Origin: an uncultured Lachnospiraceae bacterium
Lineage (GTDB): Bacteria; Bacillota; Clostridia; Lachnospirales; Lachnospiraceae
NCBI GenBank assembly: GCA_910586015.1
Contig: CAJUGJ010000002.1
Location: 62,001 to 126,000, forward strand
DNA: 64,000 nt
Direction of reading: 5' to 3'
Both the position numbers and the translations under genes were made by a program. The notes under the pieces were generated by a model. It saw only the letters and a program-made list of their open reading frames with translations. It made no database searches and was not told the origin of the DNA. This document shows positions 8,738 through 16,920 of the stretch, piece by piece. Every line of letters begins with the position of its first letter. Position 1 is the stretch's first letter.

Positions 8738-10576
8738 TTAGGAAATACTTTTTTGTAAAATTTTAATATCAGAAATTTCGATAGTCACTTCTCCAAGACC
8801 TGCTGTTTCCTCTGAACCAAACTGAAAAAGCATTTCAAAATTCATATCCACAACAAAAGGATCGGTCGTTGTAAAAGAAAATGTCTGTTCTTTTGTTGTA
8901 ATATCCAATTTTTCAGATAGTCTTGGTTCCCATGTGCCAAGTACATTTAAAAAGAATCCACAAGAGATATCTTTTGTTGCTTTAGCGGTAATTTCCACTG
9001 TATAGTAACTGTCGGATTTTAAGACAAGTGGATTTTCGTTATATCCACAAATGAGTTTATTATGCCAATCTGTTGTTCCCCCCTGATCAATACGATAAAA
9101 TAAACTTCCATTTTCTGTCCAGATAGTTCCTACGCCTCTTTCATTATCTTCATCTGTTCCATTATAAGTTGTCCAAGGATAATCTGGATTTGTCGCATTG
9201 TCGCTTCCCTTTCCAAAAGCAATAAAAGAATCAATCGTTTTTGTTGTATCTAAATCACCTTCTACTTTACCAAATACTACATCATCAATCACAATACTGT
9301 TTGCTGTTATACCATCAGAAGGAGCTCCAATTTGCAGACGAATTATTGGATCACTTATAGCGTTTTCAGCTGTAAATATACCTGTGACTACTTTTTCTTC
9401 ATTAGCCCCTATGGAAAGACCATTAAAATCTACTCTGTTCTTGTCATAAAGCGTAGCACTCTCTATCAAACACTCTCCTGATTGAGCATTTTGAGAGGTG
9501 ATTTTAAAACTATAATAATATTTCTTACCTGCCTCGATTGTAACATTTAAAAGATCAATTTCACTTTTAATACTCCATACCCCTCCTTCTGTTGGATAGG
9601 AAATAATATCAATCTTAGCAGCACCATTTTCTATTGTAGCTGTAGCAGATGCACCATCATCTGCGGATACATAAATCCCATCTGTAGAAGAAAAGTCATT
9701 CGTAAAGATAGGGGTCTGTGTTTCTTCACCAACTGCTTCGATAATTTCAATTTTATCAATCGTTACGGTAAAATTTTCAGGAGTAGTATCGGAAGGATTA
9801 TCAGGGTTAGGTGTAATTTTACCAAGATTAATCATTAATTCTGTACTACCTTCTTTATCAACGGAAAAATTCAATTCTAGTGGAGTAATTTCTTCCTCTA
9901 TCACCATATTATAAGCCCCTCCAAAGGTAGACCATTCTTCTGTCCCTTCATTCCTTGCAATAATATGTGCATAGGTTTTAGCACTAGATTTTACCCATAC
10001 TTTCACTTTATAGTCTGCTGCTTTAACTGGCAATCTTTCCTTTACTAAGGCAATATCACCATCCCCATTTCCCGGAGAAGTAATATCAAATACATATGCA
10101 CCCTGTTTGATTTCTCCCTTTGCCAAAACTCCTTCTGCTACTTTTACATTCCAACCTTTATTATCAACAAGATGTTGTGTATCAAAATCAAAATCCTTAT
10201 AAATAACGGCTTCACTTGTCTGCTTTGTAACAGTAAGTGTTGCATATTTTTCAACTGTAAGTCCACCTTTATCTGTAACAGAGTATGTTAGCTCATAACT
10301 ACCTGCCTTTTCTGGAATAGTTTTACCATTTGTAAAAGAAAGTGAAGGCATTGATTCAATTTTAATTTGAGAAGTAAGATCTCCATCCTCTGTATCGGAT
10401 GCCGTTATGCCTTCCATAACATGAAACTCTGAACCTGCTTCAACTATTTTATCACTTACACCTATAATTTCTGGTTCTGTATTTTTCTTTTCACTACTGT
10501 TAGAACAAGATGTAGCAGTTACTATAAATGCAAGCGTAAACATCCCCATCATAAATTTCTTGCGTACTTTTTTCAT
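8738..10576 (-). CDS. surface lipoprotein with DUF5011-like domain and several carbohydrate-binding-like modules
   Basis: Predicted surface lipoprotein of 612 residues with no recognisable catalytic motif. The lipobox is TATS-C24. Residues ~35-120 look like a DUF5011/HYR-type Ig-like domain (ASDTEDGDLTSQI, YSVTDKGG). The rest reads as about three jelly-roll modules of the CBM4/9 or CBM66 type, each ending in a phrase such as VTIDKIEIIE, IVIDDVVFG or VTIEISDIKIL. In this operon its likely job is holding fructan at the cell surface for the GH32 lipoprotein and the importer. The inner ATG at 10576 was preferred over the one at 10588 because GGAGG lies five bases before it. It lies between the solute-binding protein gene and the 8678-8728 hairpin. 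Carbohydrate binding is inferred, not shown. Confidence 0.75.
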   Translation of the reverse strand: MKKVRKKFMMGMFTLAFIVTATSCSNSSEKKNTEPEIIGVSDKIVEAGSEFHVMEGITASDTEDGDLTSQIKIESMPSLSFTNGKTIPEKAGSYELTYSVTDKGGLTVEKYATLTVTKQTSEAVIYKDFDFDTQHLVDNKGWNVKVAEGVLAKGEIKQGAYVFDITSPGNGDGDIALVKERLPVKAADYKVKVWVKSSAKTYAHIIARNEGTEEWSTFGGAYNMVIEEEITPLELNFSVDKEGSTELMINLGKITPNPDNPSDTTPENFTVTIDKIEIIEAVGEETQTPIFTNDFSSTDGIYVSADDGASATATIENGAAKIDIISYPTEGGVWSIKSEIDLLNVTIEAGKKYYYSFKITSQNAQSGECLIESATLYDKNRVDFNGLSIGANEEKVVTGIFTAENAISDPIIRLQIGAPSDGITANSIVIDDVVFGKVEGDLDTTKTIDSFIAFGKGSDNATNPDYPWTTYNGTDEDNERGVGTIWTENGSLFYRIDQGGTTDWHNKLICGYNENPLVLKSDSYYTVEITAKATKDISCGFFLNVLGTWEPRLSEKLDITTKEQTFSFTTTDPFVVDMNFEMLFQFGSEETAGLGEVTIEISDIKILQKSIS

Positions 10577-10607
10577 TTTTTCCTCCATGCTGTGACTTTT
10601 TTAATAA

Positions 10608-12302
10608 CTAATTACTCTTATTTCCTGAAAAATATCTGTCATAAGCATCTTGATATACTTTTTGCACTTCTAAAAGATTTGTCTTTTCTGTCAACTCTTT
10701 TTGGAATGTTTCCCATGCTGAGTCTGTTACACCACCTTTCATCAACCATTCGATCAAATTCATTCTGATATAGTCATTAATATTCGTTTCATAATTGCTG
10801 AGTGTATTCAGTTCATCCAATGTAAACTGTAGATTTGGACAAGGTTTTACATTTTCAGGAACAAAAGGAACTGCATAAGCTTTCAATCGTTCTAATCTTA
10901 ACTTTGCTCTTGGCTCCATATTAACAATATTATTCCATGCGTAGTCGGAAAGATAGATAATTCCTAAAGGAGCATTTTGTAGACGAAGTTCATCTGTAGT
11001 CATTCCGCTTGTAATTTCTTTTTGTACCATCATTCCATTTTCATCTTTTTCTTCTTCATAAACAATTCCTATTGGTCCATAATTTATTTGAGCCGAAATT
11101 TCAGGATCATAATAGCGGTCGAAATAGGTAAGAAGTACTTCTACATTTGGACAGTCACTAAAAATAATTACCTCACCTGTACTTACTTCTGGATTATTAG
11201 AAACACATATGGTCTGTTCCCCATTTGATCCAATTAAAGGACTACATACAATATAATTTTCTGGATTGGAAACGACAGTTTCACTTTCCCACCAATAAAA
11301 TGCCCCATATGTTTCCAAACCTTTTCCATTCGCTAAAAAGTTATCTTGTGACTGCTCAAAAGATACCTTATCAATCAGTCCCTGTGAAACCCAATCTGCA
11401 ATAAAATTTGTTGCTTCCTTAAATCTGTCATCTAATACGGTATACGTAACTTTATTATCTACAATAACTCTGTGCTCAAGATTATCATTTAATCCAAACA
11501 TACCATATAAATCACACTGATTTCCCTGCCAATTATTATATACAAAATTCATTGGGCGTTCATCCTGTGCATCACCATTGCCATTCATATCATTTTCTTT
11601 GAAATAACGTAACATACTCTCCATTTGTGTTGCTGTAAGAGCCAGTCCATCTTTTAAATCAGAAACAGTAATATTTTCTACTACACCTGCCTCAATCGCC
11701 TTCTGTGCCCAAGCCCTATTTAAAAATAACAGATTTGGATTTTGTAAAAGCCCCATCTCTTCAATACGAGGCAATGAATAAATTTTTCCGTCCTCTACAT
11801 TAATTAACTGATTTTTAATATCTGGTCTTTCTTCTAAAATTTTAGAAAAGTTAGGCATATATTTTAGATAATCACTAATTGGCAGCAAAATCTTTCTTTT
11901 TGCATATTTAATAATTTCGCCAGAACTCATTCCTGCATGATAAATAGCATCAGGTCGATTTGATTCGTTCCCTAAAATGAGATTTTTCTGTTGAGAGTAT
12001 ACCGACTCAGATACATTTTCCCAACTTACGTTTACATTTGTATTTTCAAATAGCTCCTGCATAATTTTCATATCATTATAGTCAAGCGCAGAAGCATTTT
12101 TAGAAGAATAAATATTAAAAGAAATTTCATCAGCACCTTTTTCATTGAGAATAGGAGCAGATGTATCTGTCCACTGATAAGAATAGTCTGCAACAAGCTT
12201 ATCCACATTACTATTATCTCTATTATCTGTCTTTTTACTGCTACATCCTGTTATTGAAACCAAAGTTATACCAACAAGTAAAGTTAAAATCTTTTTTTTC
12301 AT
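10608..12302 (-). CDS. extracellular solute-binding lipoprotein of a sugar ABC importer
   Basis: Large family 1-type solute-binding protein (LplA/YtcQ-like), 564 residues. The lipobox is VSITG-C20. Typical features are the EISFNIYSSKNASALDYNDM opening, MKIMQELFENTNVNV, and the linker DMNGNGDAQDERPMNF, which is a calcium-loop-like DxNGNGDxxDE motif common in this group. It should capture oligosaccharide outside and hand it to the two permeases encoded just upstream. The ATG at 12302 follows GAGGATTAAT; the ATG at 12314 has no binding site. It lies 21 bases downstream of the second permease. Substrate is inferred to be fructan oligosaccharide from the operon. Confidence 0.88.
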   Translation of the reverse strand: MKKKILTLLVGITLVSITGCSSKKTDNRDNSNVDKLVADYSYQWTDTSAPILNEKGADEISFNIYSSKNASALDYNDMKIMQELFENTNVNVSWENVSESVYSQQKNLILGNESNRPDAIYHAGMSSGEIIKYAKRKILLPISDYLKYMPNFSKILEERPDIKNQLINVEDGKIYSLPRIEEMGLLQNPNLLFLNRAWAQKAIEAGVVENITVSDLKDGLALTATQMESMLRYFKENDMNGNGDAQDERPMNFVYNNWQGNQCDLYGMFGLNDNLEHRVIVDNKVTYTVLDDRFKEATNFIADWVSQGLIDKVSFEQSQDNFLANGKGLETYGAFYWWESETVVSNPENYIVCSPLIGSNGEQTICVSNNPEVSTGEVIIFSDCPNVEVLLTYFDRYYDPEISAQINYGPIGIVYEEEKDENGMMVQKEITSGMTTDELRLQNAPLGIIYLSDYAWNNIVNMEPRAKLRLERLKAYAVPFVPENVKPCPNLQFTLDELNTLSNYETNINDYIRMNLIEWLMKGGVTDSAWETFQKELTEKTNLLEVQKVYQDAYDRYFSGNKSN

Positions 12303-12322
12303 ATTAATCCTCATTTCTTGTT

Positions 12323-13228
12323 TTATTCTTTTAGAGAGCCCATCATGACACCCTGTGCAAAGTATTTTTGTACAAAAGGATAGAGCATAATTACAGGTAT
12401 ACTTGATACGATAACGGAAACATATTTTAACTGATTTGCCAGACGATACTGCTCAAGTATTGTTTCACCACTTCCCCCAACTGTACTTTCAGAAGCAATC
12501 AAAATCTCTTTTAAGACAAGTTGCAGTGGATACAAACTTTCATCTTGAAGGAAAATCATAGCATTAAAATAGCTGTTCCATTGACCTACCGCATAATATA
12601 GTGCCATAACTGCTATAATTGCCTTAGAGAGTGGAAGAACAAGTTGAAAAAATATCTGAAAATGTCCAGCTCCATCAATGTTAGCAGCTTCTATCAAACC
12701 ACTTGGAATACTTGTTTCAAAAAAAGTCTTTGTCATAAATAAATTCCATACTGATAAAACTGCTGGTAGAATAATTGCCCATATTGTATTGATAAGATTT
12801 AGTCGACTCATTACATTATAAAAGGGAATCAATCCACCACCAAAAAACATTGGAATGATAAAGTAAATCATCCAAAACTTTTTTCCGGGAAGGTTTTTTC
12901 TGCTTAATGCCCAGCCCGCTGGAATTGTAACAAGTAATGCCATTATAACTGTAAGAACTGTATAGATTATTGTATTTAGATAGCCTTTCCATACATCCAT
13001 TCTCTCTATAATTTTCTGATAACCTGCAAATGTAACATCAACAGGATAAAAAACTACTTTTCCAGTGAGTACAGCATCTGCTTCCGAAAAGGAAGCAATA
13101 ATAATAAAATATAATGGATATAGTACAATAAGAGCTAATAATCCTAAAATAACTGTATTTACTGTATAAAATACTCTATCTCCCATACTACTTTTTGAAA
13201 AACTTTTTCTTTTTTTATTTATTATCAT
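12323..13228 (-). CDS. sugar ABC importer permease (YtcP/LplC type)
   Basis: Integral membrane permease of a CUT1-type importer, 301 residues. About six membrane segments are visible, beginning VILGLLALIVLYPLYFIIIA. The EAA loop near the C-terminal third reads EAANIDGAGHFQIFFQLVLP, the contact site for the ATPase. The C-terminus YPFVQKYFAQGVMMGSLKE is characteristic of this permease class. The ATG at 13228 follows AAGGAG and is preferred to an upstream start at 13288 that would overlap the previous gene. No ATPase gene is present in the operon, so a shared MsmK-like ATPase encoded elsewhere is expected. Confidence 0.92.
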   Translation of the reverse strand: MIINKKRKSFSKSSMGDRVFYTVNTVILGLLALIVLYPLYFIIIASFSEADAVLTGKVVFYPVDVTFAGYQKIIERMDVWKGYLNTIIYTVLTVIMALLVTIPAGWALSRKNLPGKKFWMIYFIIPMFFGGGLIPFYNVMSRLNLINTIWAIILPAVLSVWNLFMTKTFFETSIPSGLIEAANIDGAGHFQIFFQLVLPLSKAIIAVMALYYAVGQWNSYFNAMIFLQDESLYPLQLVLKEILIASESTVGGSGETILEQYRLANQLKYVSVIVSSIPVIMLYPFVQKYFAQGVMMGSLKE

Positions 13229-13241
13229 TGTTATGCTCTCC

Positions 13242-14183
13242 TTACCACAAAGAATTTTTTGAAAACTTCTTAGATGTTGTATTAGCAATAATAAGAAGGA
13301 TTACATTAATTATAGAATTAAATAGTCCAATTGCTGTAGCATAACCCTGATCAGGTACTCCTGTAAGACCTTTTTTGTAAACATACGTAGCAATAATTTC
13401 ACTTGTAGCAAGATTACCATCTGTCTGCATCAAAAGAACCTTTTCATATCCTACCCCCATCAGTCCTCCAATAGACATAATAAGCATAACACTTACAATT
13501 GGTAAAATAGCTGGAAAATCTACATGTAGAATTCTTTGGAAACGGGAAGCACCATCAATAATAGCTGCTTCGTGTTGTTGTGGATCTACATTCGATAAAG
13601 CGGCAATATAAATAATCGCACTCCATCCAAAATCTTGCCAATTACTCGATAAAATATAAAGTGGTCGAAATGCTCCTTTCTCTAAGAAATAGGAATATCT
13701 CTCTGCTCCAAAATTAATAGCAATGTTATTAATAAGACCATAACGACCAAAAAATAATGTCAACATACCTACCATAACAACTAAAGAAATAAAGTGAGGA
13801 GCTGTAAATATTGTTTGTAGGATCTTTCCTGTTCTCTTTCTTTTGAGTGCATTTAACATCAATGCAACGATAATTGGCAATGGAAATCCAATGATAAATC
13901 CTGTAATACACAAAAGGAATGTATTCTTCATTAAAGTCCAAAATTGAACATCTTTAAAAAATCTTGTAAAGTTACTAAATCCTACCCATATTGTTGTATC
14001 TGAAAAAATACTATCTCCGGGCATAAAATCTTGAAATGATATTAATACACCATAAATTGGAAGATAACAAAATAAGAATACTATAACTACTGCTGGAAAA
14101 ACTAAAATTAAGAACGGATAATTCTCTTTAAGATTTTTAAATCTTCCTTTTGTTGTCGTTTTATTATTCTTTTGCTTTTTCAA
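13242..14183 (-). CDS. sugar ABC importer permease (LplB type), TTG start
   Basis: First gene of the fructan operon, 313 residues, partner of the permease just downstream. Membrane segments start at PFLILVFPAVVIVFLFCYLP; the EAA loop reads HEAAIIDGASRFQRILHVDF. It ends SKKFSKNSLW, as LplB-type permeases do. The start is TTG at 14183: AAGAAAGGAG is placed six bases before it and no ATG fits the alignment. A TTG start on the leading gene could hold down translation. Its promoter is predicted at 14253-14281 in the divergent region shared with the LacI-type regulator. Confidence 0.92.
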   Translation of the reverse strand: MKKQKNNKTTTKGRFKNLKENYPFLILVFPAVVIVFLFCYLPIYGVLISFQDFMPGDSIFSDTTIWVGFSNFTRFFKDVQFWTLMKNTFLLCITGFIIGFPLPIIVALMLNALKRKRTGKILQTIFTAPHFISLVVMVGMLTLFFGRYGLINNIAINFGAERYSYFLEKGAFRPLYILSSNWQDFGWSAIIYIAALSNVDPQQHEAAIIDGASRFQRILHVDFPAILPIVSVMLIMSIGGLMGVGYEKVLLMQTDGNLATSEIIATYVYKKGLTGVPDQGYATAIGLFNSIINVILLIIANTTSKKFSKNSLW

Positions 14184-14204
14184 TTTTTTCTCCTTTCTTT
14201 GTAC

Positions 14205-14266
14205 AATTTTACTCTAATTCATTTTTGAGTAATGACTTTTTTGTGTAATTTTACTTTAATTCATTT
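14205..14266. repeat. pair of 20-bp direct repeats, 42 bp apart
   Basis: AATTTTACTCTAATTCATTT (14205-14224) and AATTTTACTTTAATTCATTT (14247-14266) differ at one base. Start-to-start distance is 42 bp, about four helical turns. The second copy overlaps the predicted -10 of the permease operon; the first lies in the leader just upstream of the ribosome binding site. This spacing suggests a protein bound on one DNA face, which is inference. Confidence 0.7.
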
Positions 14267-14281
14267 CATGAAGAATGTCAA
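14253..14281 (-). promoter_or_regulatory. predicted promoter of the fructan operon
   Basis: On the minus strand: -35 TTGACA (14276-14281), spacer of 17 bases, -10 TAAAGT (14253-14258, four of six consensus bases). A perfect -35 with a weak -10 fits an activator-assisted promoter. A palindrome (14304-14327) lies just upstream of it. Confidence 0.55.
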
Positions 14282-14303
14282 CATTTTGTTTGCATTTTAG
14301 TAA

Positions 14304-14327
14304 ATAAATGTGCAAATGCACATTTAT
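14304..14327. promoter_or_regulatory. palindromic operator candidate for the LacI-family regulator
   Basis: ATAAATGTGCA (14304-14314), AA, TGCACATTTAT (14317-14327): perfect 11-base arms around two bases. Related half-sites TTTGCATTTT (14289-14298) and GTGCATTTTG (14340-14349) flank it. The palindrome lies upstream of both divergent promoters (about -70 and -80), not over a -10 or start site. The gene for a DNA-binding LacI-type protein begins 115 bases away. Binding is inferred. Confidence 0.6.
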
Positions 14328-14359
14328 AAATATTTTTTTGTGCATTTTGTGGTATTTAT

Positions 14360-14388
14360 TTGACATTTTTCGTCGTTCATTATATACT
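14360..14388 (+). promoter_or_regulatory. predicted promoter of the LacI-family regulator gene
   Basis: TTGACA (14360-14365), 17-base spacer, TATACT (14383-14388): a near-consensus vegetative promoter. It leads to an ATG at 14442 with TAGGAGG upstream. Confidence 0.75.
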
Positions 14389-14441
14389 TATAATTGAATT
14401 TTATTTTTAGTTAAAGTGTTGATTTTTTAGGAGGAAAATAC

Positions 14442-15461
14442 ATGAAGAATTCTGTTACTATTCAAGATATTGCAAATGCACTGCATCTGTCTAGAAACAC
14501 TGTTTCCAAAGCTCTCAATGGTAAACATGTTCCAATTAAAACAAGAAATGCGGTTATTAATACAGCAATTGAAATGGGATATAAAGGTTATAAGATTGTT
14601 GCAACCGTAGATGTTACTCAAGGACATAAAAGAATTATACTTTTATCTTCTCGTTTACTTATGAATATCAAATATTACATTTATGTATTAAGTGGAATTG
14701 AAGAAAGCTTTTCTACTTATGATATTGATTTAATACAATTTAATCTTACTAACTTAGACTCTTTTTCTAAATTTAAAAACTATCTTTCTAATAATAAAGT
14801 AGATGGAATTATTTGTATTGAATTTTTTGAACCAAATTATATTGCCGAACTTTTAACACTTGACTATCCGCTTATTTTTTTAGATTTTCCTATTATTAAT
14901 TTATCTTTAAAAGGAAAGTATGATATTATTCTTCCTGAAAGCCAAAATGTAGTTAAAAATTTTTGTATTGATATGATTAAAGAAAAACAATGTTACTCTT
15001 TTGGTTTTGTCGGTGATTATATGCACTGTCGTTCGTTTTATGAAAGGTTTACAGGAATGAGAGAAGCGCTTTTTCTTTCAGGTCTTCCAGTTGATTTACA
15101 GTATTCTATCTTAAATGATGATTCTATGCCCTATGGAGTTCCTAAAGAATTAGCAAAAGAGATTAAAAAACTTCCTGCTTTGCCTGACTGCTTTGTCGCT
15201 GCAAATGACACAATTGCAATTTCTCTTTTAGATGCTCTAAAAAGTTTGAAAATACGTGTACCGAAAGATATAAAGGTAATTGGATTTGATAATATTGCAG
15301 CAACAAAAAGTACAAATCCTCCTCTTTCTACGTTTAATATAGATAAAACATTTTTAGGAAAAAGACTTACTACTATGATGTTAGAAAGAATCGCTAATCC
15401 AATGCAAACCAATCAAATTATTTATATATCCTCAAAATTGATTTTACGTTCTAGTACCTGA
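14442..15461 (+). CDS. LacI-family transcriptional regulator
   Basis: Sugar-responsive DNA-binding regulator, 339 residues. The N-terminal helix-turn-helix reads TIQDIANALHLSRNTVSKAL followed by NGKHVPIKTRNAVINTAIEMGY, the standard LacI headpiece and hinge. The remainder is a periplasmic-binding-like sensor with FVAANDTIAISLLDALKSL and IKVIGFDNIAATKSTNPPLS, both typical effector-domain motifs. It is divergent from the seven-gene fructan operon, which it presumably controls through the palindrome at 14304-14327. Its hinge is slightly unusual: the usual YxPN motif is replaced by YKGYKI. The effector is likely a fructose-containing sugar, by context only. Confidence 0.92.
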   Translation: MKNSVTIQDIANALHLSRNTVSKALNGKHVPIKTRNAVINTAIEMGYKGYKIVATVDVTQGHKRIILLSSRLLMNIKYYIYVLSGIEESFSTYDIDLIQFNLTNLDSFSKFKNYLSNNKVDGIICIEFFEPNYIAELLTLDYPLIFLDFPIINLSLKGKYDIILPESQNVVKNFCIDMIKEKQCYSFGFVGDYMHCRSFYERFTGMREALFLSGLPVDLQYSILNDDSMPYGVPKELAKEIKKLPALPDCFVAANDTIAISLLDALKSLKIRVPKDIKVIGFDNIAATKSTNPPLSTFNIDKTFLGKRLTTMMLERIANPMQTNQIIYISSKLILRSST

Positions 15462-15551
15462 AACTTTCGTGTTATATAGATTGAAATTCATAAAACTTTT
15501 CTTTTGGCATAAACTTGAACTAAAGAAATTTATTTGAAAATGGGGATTGTA

Positions 15552-16832
15552 ATGCCTATGCCAAAACGTTCTTTTGTCTATCCTGCACAGACAGACACCC
15601 AATCAACAGGAGGTCTGGAAGTAGATGTTCTTTCTTCGTCGGGAAATCGTCCAATTTCTGGTGCTACAATTGATATTGCCTACAAAGGAGATCCAGAACA
15701 TATTTTAGAGGAAATTACAACAAATGAATCTGGAAGATCGGATTTAATTCAGCTTCCTGCTCCAGCATTAGATTTAAGTTTAGAACCATCTGCCGAACAG
15801 CCTTACTCAGAATATAATATCACTGTAAAAGCTCCCGGTTATGAACCTGTTATCATCAGTGGTGCAGAAATCCTTCCTACAGTAAATGCAATTCAAAATA
15901 TTACGCTAGATCCACTACCTAGTTCTGGAGAGGGAACAGCCGAATCTTTTGTCATTCCAGATCATACATTATATGGTGATTATCCTCCAAAAATTATTGA
16001 AGATGAAATTAAGCCAACAACCGAATCTGGAGAAATTGTATTAAATCGAGTAGTCATTCCAGAGTTTATTGTTGTTCATAATGGGCCTCCTTCTGATACA
16101 TCTGCTCAAAATTATTATGTTCCTTATCGGGACTACATAAAAAATGTTGCTTCTAGTGAAATTTATGCAACGTGGCCACAGTCAACTATTTTTGCAAATG
16201 TATTAGCAATTCAATCTTTTACATTAAACAGAGTTTATACAGAATGGTATCGAAATAGAGGATACCCTTTTACAATTACTTCCTCTACTGCTTATGATCA
16301 TAAATGGATTCCTGAACGCAATATCTTTGATACAATCAATTCTGCTGTAGATAGTATTTTTACGAATTTTCTTTCCCGACCTAATATTCGTCAACCAATT
16401 TTAACACAATACTGTGATGGTCAAAGAGTAACATGTCCCGGATTAATGACACAATGGGGCTCAAAAGATCTTGGAGATCAAGGCTACTCTGCCTCCGAGA
16501 TTTTAAAATATTTTTACGGAGATACCATTTATATTAACGAAACCACACAAGTTTCAGGAGTACCTTCCTCTTTTCCGGGATATGCTTTAACAATAGGTTC
16601 TTCTGGTGCACCAGTAAGACAACTTCAAGAACAGTTAAATGCTATTGCAGATGTTTATTACTCTATTCCAAATGTTGCTGTAGATGGGATTTATGGTTCT
16701 GGAACTGCTGCCGCTGTAAAAGCGTTTCAAGAACAATTTCGGCTTCCTGCTAATGGAATTACAGATTTTCCAACTTGGTATAAAATTTCTTCAATCTATG
16801 TAGCTGTCACTCGAATTGCAGAATATTCCTAA
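15552..16832 (+). CDS. SpoIID-like domain protein with CnaB-like and peptidoglycan-binding domains
   Basis: Protein of 426 residues with three parts. Residues ~15-120 resemble a carboxypeptidase-regulatory/CnaB-like beta-sandwich (GGLEVDVLSSSGNRPISGAT). The middle (~180-330) resembles the SpoIID/LytB stage II sporulation domain (YIKNVASSEIYATWPQSTIF, then ANVLAIQSFTLNRVY). The C-terminal ~75 residues are a PG_binding_1 domain (GSSGAPVRQLQEQLN, VDGIYGSGTAAAVKAFQEQF). There is no signal peptide or membrane segment. The ATG at 15552 was chosen because GGGGA lies six bases before it; ATG 15540 and TTG 15534 are alternatives. It follows the LacI gene on the same strand and ends at a bidirectional terminator. 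A cell-wall or spore-related role is inferred; lytic activity is not shown. Confidence 0.75.
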   Translation: MPMPKRSFVYPAQTDTQSTGGLEVDVLSSSGNRPISGATIDIAYKGDPEHILEEITTNESGRSDLIQLPAPALDLSLEPSAEQPYSEYNITVKAPGYEPVIISGAEILPTVNAIQNITLDPLPSSGEGTAESFVIPDHTLYGDYPPKIIEDEIKPTTESGEIVLNRVVIPEFIVVHNGPPSDTSAQNYYVPYRDYIKNVASSEIYATWPQSTIFANVLAIQSFTLNRVYTEWYRNRGYPFTITSSTAYDHKWIPERNIFDTINSAVDSIFTNFLSRPNIRQPILTQYCDGQRVTCPGLMTQWGSKDLGDQGYSASEILKYFYGDTIYINETTQVSGVPSSFPGYALTIGSSGAPVRQLQEQLNAIADVYYSIPNVAVDGIYGSGTAAAVKAFQEQFRLPANGITDFPTWYKISSIYVAVTRIAEYS

Positions 16833-16847
16833 TACGAAACATCTCAT

Positions 16848-16905
16848 AAAAAAAAGATACAAACTGCACACCAAAAATTCTATGTAACAGTCTGTATCTT
16901 TTTTT
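16848..16905. terminator. bidirectional terminator
   Basis: Arms 16848-16865 and 16888-16905 pair over about 18 bases with one mismatch (core AAAAAAGATACA with TGTATCTTTTTT). The hairpin separates two convergent genes and has A-rich and T-rich sides, so it can serve both. Confidence 0.85.
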
Positions 16906-16920
16906 AATAAATTAATTTTT

